NCBI GenBank assembly: GCA_020848855.1
Contig: JADLHH010000135.1
Location: forward strand, 1-10,493
DNA from: Anaerolineae bacterium
GTDB lineage: Bacteria > Chloroflexota > Anaerolineae > Aggregatilineales > Phototrophicaceae
Length of the DNA stretch: 10,493 nucleotides
Direction of reading: 5' to 3'
In this document: positions 6,811 to 10,493 of the stretch, one piece after another
Numbering within the stretch: the stretch's first letter is position 1
Layout of the letters: every line of letters starts with the position of its first letter
The notes under the pieces: model-generated
Told to the model about the DNA's origin: nothing
What the model saw: only the letters and a program-made list of their open reading frames with translations
Databases searched by the model: none
Made by a program: the position numbers and the translations under genes

Positions 6811-6858
6811 TTCCCTCGCCGAAAAGGGAACTTCCGGCGCCCGAACGAGCGCCGGAAG
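6811..6858 (-). promoter_or_regulatory. Two adjoining hairpins between the GH3 and GH67 genes
   Basis: In transcript order, hairpin 1 (6858-6831) has a perfect 10-bp stem CTTCCGGCGC / GCGCCGGAAG with an 8-nt loop and begins 5 nt after the GH3 stop. Hairpin 2 (6830-6811) follows with no gap: a 6-bp stem TTCCCT / AGGGAA with an 8-nt loop. The right arm of hairpin 2 contains most of the only Shine-Dalgarno-like sequence of the GH67 gene. The pair could protect the upstream mRNA 3' end, cause partial termination (TTCCCTTTT follows hairpin 1) or lower GH67 translation. It is a structure prediction by eye only. Confidence 0.6.
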
Positions 6859-6863
6859 CGGTC

Positions 6864-9218
6864 TTACGATACGTGACTGGTGCTGAAAAAGACGCGCTCG
6901 CTGCCGAGATCGACCGTTTCGCCGGCAATCTCGAACGAGCCAGCACAGTGAATGGCTTCCGAAGAACTGCCGACCATCACTTCGACCGTTCCCGGCTCGA
7001 CCACGAAGCGCCGCTGGAGATTGTAGAAGCCCAACTGCTTGACGCCAACGTGGAAGGTGACGGTGCGCGTCTGCCCCGGTTCGAGCGTGACGCGCTGGAA
7101 CGCCTTGAGTTCCTTGACCGGGCGCGTGACCAGCGAAACCGGCTGGTGGGTGTAAAGCTGCACGACTTCGTCGCCGCTGCGCCCGCCAACGTTGGTCACG
7201 TCCACCGCGACCGTGACTTCATCGTCCACCCGCGCGGCAGCCGGTTCGACGCGCAGATTGCCGAACTCGAAGCGCGTATAGCTCAGCCCATAGCCGAAGG
7301 GATACAGCGGCTTGACGCTGGTTTCGACGTAATGCTCTTTCCAGTGGGAGCGCCCGCCGGAAGGCGAATGCCCATAGAAGATCGGTATCTGCCCGACGGT
7401 GCGCGGGAAGGTGATCGGCAGCTTGCCGCCGGGGTTGACATCGCCAAACAGCACGTCGGCGATGGCGTTCGCGCCTTCTTCGGACGGGAACCACGTTTCG
7501 AGGATGGCAGGGACAGATTCAGCGATCCAGCCGAGGCTAACAGGTCTGCCGTTGACCAGCACCAGCACGACCGGCGTCCCGGTGTCATACACCGCCCTGA
7601 CCAACTCCTTCTGCACGCCGGGCAGGTCGAGGTCAGCGCGGTCGCGCGCCTCGCCGCTGGTGCAGTCGTTCGCCAGCCCGCCTTTGTCGCCAACGACCAG
7701 AATGGCGACTTTCGCCCCACGCGCCGCTTCCACCGCTTCCGCGAAGCCGCTGGTGTCGGTGCCGATCACGTCGCAGCCTTTGGCATAGCGCACCTGCGCA
7801 CCGGGACCGACCCGCGCCCTGATCGCGTCCAGCACGCTGATCACGTCGATGAACCCTTCGACCGACTGAATATCGTCGGGCAGCGGCTGGCTGAACATGT
7901 TGTTCTGACTGCGGGCTTCGATCAGCGTTTCGATGTGCGCCGGGAATGCGTAATCGCCAAACAGGTTGCGCACGGTGTCGGCGTTGGGTCCGATCACCGC
8001 GAGCGAATCGATTTGATCGCTCAGAGGAAGCAGGTCGCCATCGTTCTTCAGCAGCACAATCGACTTCTGGGCGATCGCGCGCGCCAACTGTCGGTCGTTC
8101 GGCGTATCGAGCGTGATGCTGCCTTCGTCGACATACGGGTTCTCGAACAAGCCGAGCGCGATCTTCTGCTCCAGCACGCGGCGCACCGACCGGTCGATCA
8201 ACGCCTCGTCCACCCTGCCCTGCCGAACCGCTTCCAGCAGCGGCGCGCCGTAGCAGTCGGTGAACGGCAGCTCGACATCCAGCCCGGCTTCCAGCGCCAT
8301 GCGGGCAGCGTCGCCCTTGCTGCTGGCGATATGATGGTAGGTCATCAGCGTGTTGATGCTGAAGTAATCGGAGACGACCAGACCATCGAAGCCCCAGTCG
8401 TCGCGCAGAATCTCGGTCAGCAGTTCGTGCGAAATCCCGCACGGCACGCCGTCCAGTTCGTGATAGGCGTTCATGATCGACGCCAGCCCGGCTTCGCGGA
8501 TCGCCGCCTCGAACGGGAACAGGTAAACCTCGCGCAGCTCGCGCCATCCGAGATGCGCCGGCGCCCAGTTCAAGCCACCTTCCGACATGCTGTAGCCGAC
8601 GAAGTGTTTTCCAGTGGCGATGATGCCGTCGGCGAGCGTTTCGCCCTGCAGCCCCCGGATGTAAGCCACGCCCAGCCGGGCATTCAGGTACGGGTCTTCG
8701 CCGAAGGTTTCCTCGACGCGCCCCCAGCGGGCGTCACGGGCGATATCGAGCACGGGCGCGAGCGCGTGATGCGCACCCACCGAGCGCATCTGCGCGCGGA
8801 TGACATCCGCCATCGACTGGATTAACTCCGGCTCCCAGGTGCTGGCAGCGCCAATCGCCTGCGGGAACACGGTCGCCCCGCGCGCCATATAGCCGCTGCA
8901 ACATTCCTCGTGAATGACCGCCGGAATGCCCAACCGGGTGTTGTCGATCAGATATTTCTGGATGGTGTTCGCCAGTCTGGCGCTCTCCACCGGCTGGACG
9001 TTGCTCGCACCGCCGACGCGCGTGATCTGTCCAACGCCGTTCCGCAGCAGCCGCTGCGCCTTGCCCACCGAAAAAACCGTCCCGTTCAGAATTTCATACA
9101 CCCAGTAGCTTCCCAACTGGGCGACCTTTTCTTCAAGGCTCATCTGCCCAAGCAGATGCGCGACTCGATCATCCACAGACCGGGTAGCGTCTGCCAGGAA
9201 CGCGCGATTGATCGACAT
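6864..9218 (-). CDS. GH3 glycoside hydrolase, probable beta-xylosidase/beta-glucosidase, cytoplasmic
   Basis: A retaining exo-glycosidase of family GH3, 784 residues and three-domain. The barrel (about 20-360) contains GRVEETFGEDP (166-176), the substrate-binding KHF (204-206) and nucleophile D284 in VVSDYFS. The alpha/beta sandwich domain (about 385-620) contains SGEARDRADLDLPG (521-534), in which E523 is the acid/base candidate. A fibronectin III-like domain (about 660-765) ends the protein. This is the BglX / xylosidase-type arrangement. No signal peptide is seen, so it acts on imported oligosaccharides. Between xylan-type transport genes and GH67, beta-xylosidase is the most economical assignment: it would remove xylose units before and after GH67 exposes them. 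GH3 substrate choice is hard to read from sequence, so glucosidase or arabinofuranosidase remain possible. AAGGTG lies 7-8 nt before the ATG. It is 38 nt downstream of the permease gene. Confidence 0.94.
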   Translation of the reverse strand: MSINRAFLADATRSVDDRVAHLLGQMSLEEKVAQLGSYWVYEILNGTVFSVGKAQRLLRNGVGQITRVGGASNVQPVESARLANTIQKYLIDNTRLGIPAVIHEECCSGYMARGATVFPQAIGAASTWEPELIQSMADVIRAQMRSVGAHHALAPVLDIARDARWGRVEETFGEDPYLNARLGVAYIRGLQGETLADGIIATGKHFVGYSMSEGGLNWAPAHLGWRELREVYLFPFEAAIREAGLASIMNAYHELDGVPCGISHELLTEILRDDWGFDGLVVSDYFSINTLMTYHHIASSKGDAARMALEAGLDVELPFTDCYGAPLLEAVRQGRVDEALIDRSVRRVLEQKIALGLFENPYVDEGSITLDTPNDRQLARAIAQKSIVLLKNDGDLLPLSDQIDSLAVIGPNADTVRNLFGDYAFPAHIETLIEARSQNNMFSQPLPDDIQSVEGFIDVISVLDAIRARVGPGAQVRYAKGCDVIGTDTSGFAEAVEAARGAKVAILVVGDKGGLANDCTSGEARDRADLDLPGVQKELVRAVYDTGTPVVLVLVNGRPVSLGWIAESVPAILETWFPSEEGANAIADVLFGDVNPGGKLPITFPRTVGQIPIFYGHSPSGGRSHWKEHYVETSVKPLYPFGYGLSYTRFEFGNLRVEPAAARVDDEVTVAVDVTNVGGRSGDEVVQLYTHQPVSLVTRPVKELKAFQRVTLEPGQTRTVTFHVGVKQLGFYNLQRRFVVEPGTVEVMVGSSSEAIHCAGSFEIAGETVDLGSERVFFSTSHVS

Positions 9219-9256
9219 GGAATATCACCTTTGCTGTCAGAGCGACGTGGCGCGGA

Positions 9257-10093
9257 TCAGCCCTTGAGTTCGCCGCCGGTCAAGCCCGTGACAATGTATT
9301 TTTCAGCAAACAAATAGAACAGCACTGCCGGGATGATCAATAGTGTAACGTATGCCATGATACGGGCATAGTCTGTGCCATACTGCCCCTGAAACTGCAT
9401 GATTCCCAATGGCAGGGGCCACAGGCTGTCATCGTTGAGCACCAACAATGGCAGGAAATACTCGTTCCAACTGGCGATCACCTGCAGAGTCGCCACCGCC
9501 AGCAGCGCCGGGCGCGCCAGCGGGATCAGAATGTGGCGGAAGAAGCCGAAGGTGGTCGCGCCGTCGATGTAAGCGGCGTCTTCGAGTTCGCCCGGCACGT
9601 GAATGAAGAAGCTGCGCAGGATAACCACGCTGCCGGGCAGCCCGAACGCCACCAGCGGCAGGATGACGCCCCACATCGAATTGATCAACCCCAGCGTGCG
9701 CACCTGAATGAAGATCGGCAGGATGGCGACCACCAGTGGGAACAGCAGACCGATCAACAGGATGTTGAATACCAGCGAACGCCCGCGAAAGTTAACGCGG
9801 CTGAAGACGAACGCCATCATGCTGCCCAGGGTGATATTGAGCGCGGTGACGCTGGCGGTGATGAAAAGACTGTTTTTCAAGGAGTTCCAGAAATCGCCAT
9901 CTTCCAAAATCCCCTGGTAATTTTCCCAGTGGATGCCGCTGGTTGGCAGCGCAAAAGGCATACTCGTAAATTCGCCGGTCGTGCGTATGCTGCCCAGTAC
10001 CGCCGTAACCACCGGTCCGGCAATGACTAAACACAGCGCGATGAGGATCGCATATTTAAGTGCGGATTGAACGGGATGCTGCCCGCGTACCAT
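9257..10093 (-). CDS. ABC sugar transporter permease, MalG-type (CUT1 family)
   Basis: Inner-membrane subunit of a carbohydrate-uptake ABC transporter; 278 residues, the usual length for this family. About six membrane spans are visible (roughly 14-34, 76-98, 107-128, 139-161, 193-215 and 246-264). The cytoplasmic EAA loop that contacts the ATPase is at 169-193 (ELEDAAYIDGATTFGFFRHI). The C-terminus GLTGGELKG is typical of MalG-like proteins. It pairs with the MalF-type permease immediately upstream: the stop of that gene and this ATG are separated by 14 nt, and GAGGG lies 7 nt before the ATG. The likely cargo is xylo- or aldouronic oligosaccharide, judged from the adjoining GH3 and GH67 genes. 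No ATPase is encoded in the window. CUT1 systems often share one elsewhere in the genome. Confidence 0.94.
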   Translation of the reverse strand: MVRGQHPVQSALKYAILIALCLVIAGPVVTAVLGSIRTTGEFTSMPFALPTSGIHWENYQGILEDGDFWNSLKNSLFITASVTALNITLGSMMAFVFSRVNFRGRSLVFNILLIGLLFPLVVAILPIFIQVRTLGLINSMWGVILPLVAFGLPGSVVILRSFFIHVPGELEDAAYIDGATTFGFFRHILIPLARPALLAVATLQVIASWNEYFLPLLVLNDDSLWPLPLGIMQFQGQYGTDYARIMAYVTLLIIPAVLFYLFAEKYIVTGLTGGELKG

Positions 10094-10107
10094 CTCGTTG
10101 CCCTCTT

Positions 10108-10493
10108 CTAGATGCGGTCAGCGACCTGGAAATCCTGGCGCATGATGATCCGCTGGTAGCCGATTGAGAACACCAGGGTGATGCAGAACAGCACGATTGC
10201 CACCGCGCTGCCATAGCCCAGGTTGAATCGCTGAATGCCGTACTTGTACAGATAGGTCGCAATCAGCTCGCTGGCGTTGACTGGTCCGCCTTCGGTCATC
10301 ACCCAGACCAGCACAAACTGCTGGAACGAGCCAAGCACCGACAGGAAAACAGTCAGCCGGATCGTGCTGCCGAGCAGCGGCAGGGTGATGTGCCGCAGCA
10401 CGTTACGCTCGGTCGCGCCGTCGACGCGGGCGGCGTCTTCGAGATCCGCCGGGATGCTTTGCAGCCCCGCCATGTACAAGATCATGTGGAAAC
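10108..10493 (-). CDS. ABC sugar transporter permease, MalF-type (CUT1 family), C-terminal part
   Basis: C-terminal part (about 125 residues) of the partner permease; the frame runs off the right edge. The first Met in view (10485) is preceded in frame by Phe-His and lies in the conserved stretch before the EAA loop, so it is internal. The EAA motif is DLEDAARVDGATERNVLRH, followed by two membrane spans (around FLSVLGSFQQFVLVWVM and AVAIVLFCITLVFSIGY). The TEGGP and LIATYLYKYG stretches between them are typical of MalF/UgpA/LacF-like subunits. It ends with TAG 14 nt before the MalG-type gene. The start codon, N-terminal spans and any solute-binding protein gene would lie to the right of the window. 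Confidence 0.92.
   Translation of the reverse strand, partial: FHMILYMAGLQSIPADLEDAARVDGATERNVLRHITLPLLGSTIRLTVFLSVLGSFQQFVLVWVMTEGGPVNASELIATYLYKYGIQRFNLGYGSAVAIVLFCITLVFSIGYQRIIMRQDFQVADRI

Noticed and set aside
6783..8825. Plus-strand open frame (680 codons) opposite GH3
   Set aside because: Same pattern of Asp/Arg/His/Val-rich sequence complementary to a well-supported GH3 gene.
10108..10485. Start of the MalF-type permease at the Met at 10485
   Set aside because: The frame continues to the window edge with Phe-His before this Met, and the Met lies inside the conserved segment just before the EAA loop.

Overview
The window is about 60% G+C, and almost all of it is one set of co-oriented minus-strand genes for taking up and breaking down glucuronic-acid-decorated xylan fragments. 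Gene style, GC content and a GGGGCG-type intergenic palindrome are compatible with an environmental Chloroflexota bacterium (Anaerolineae-like). That assignment is a tentative inference: no rRNA or other taxonomic marker is present.

Reading along the transcribed minus strand from the right edge, the first block (10493 to 4659) holds the C-terminal part of a MalF-type ABC sugar permease, a complete MalG-type permease, a cytoplasmic GH3 glycosidase (probably beta-xylosidase or beta-glucosidase) and a cytoplasmic GH67 alpha-glucuronidase with its catalytic residues intact. Two back-to-back hairpins lie between the GH3 and GH67 genes. A 226-bp gap (4433-4658) follows. It holds a perfect 28-bp palindrome just after the GH67 stop, a wider inverted repeat and a weak promoter candidate. 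The second block (4432 to 284) holds an RraA/HMG-aldolase-like protein, an enolase-superfamily acid-sugar dehydratase, an extended SDR (epimerase/dehydrogenase) and a mannonate dehydratase (UxuA). These four are tightly packed, with gaps of 32 and 3 nt and a final start/stop overlap. A plus-strand Nudix hydrolase, cut by the left edge, converges on uxuA and shares six bases with it.

A plausible working model: short (methyl)glucuronoxylo-oligosaccharides are imported, GH67 removes the (4-O-methyl)glucuronate, and GH3 trims the remaining xylo-oligosaccharide. UxuA belongs to the classical isomerase route (glucuronate, fructuronate, mannonate, 2-keto-3-deoxygluconate), but its partners UxaC, UxuB, KdgK and KdgA are not in the window. 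The SDR, enolase and RraA-like trio instead looks like a self-contained oxidative route (uronate to aldarate to keto-deoxy-aldarate to C3 fragments) or a route for a modified uronate. This is the least conventional part of the window. The substrate assignments are inference. The long plus-strand open frames opposite these genes are treated as GC-driven shadows. No tRNA, rRNA, CRISPR array, insertion sequence or regulator gene is seen.
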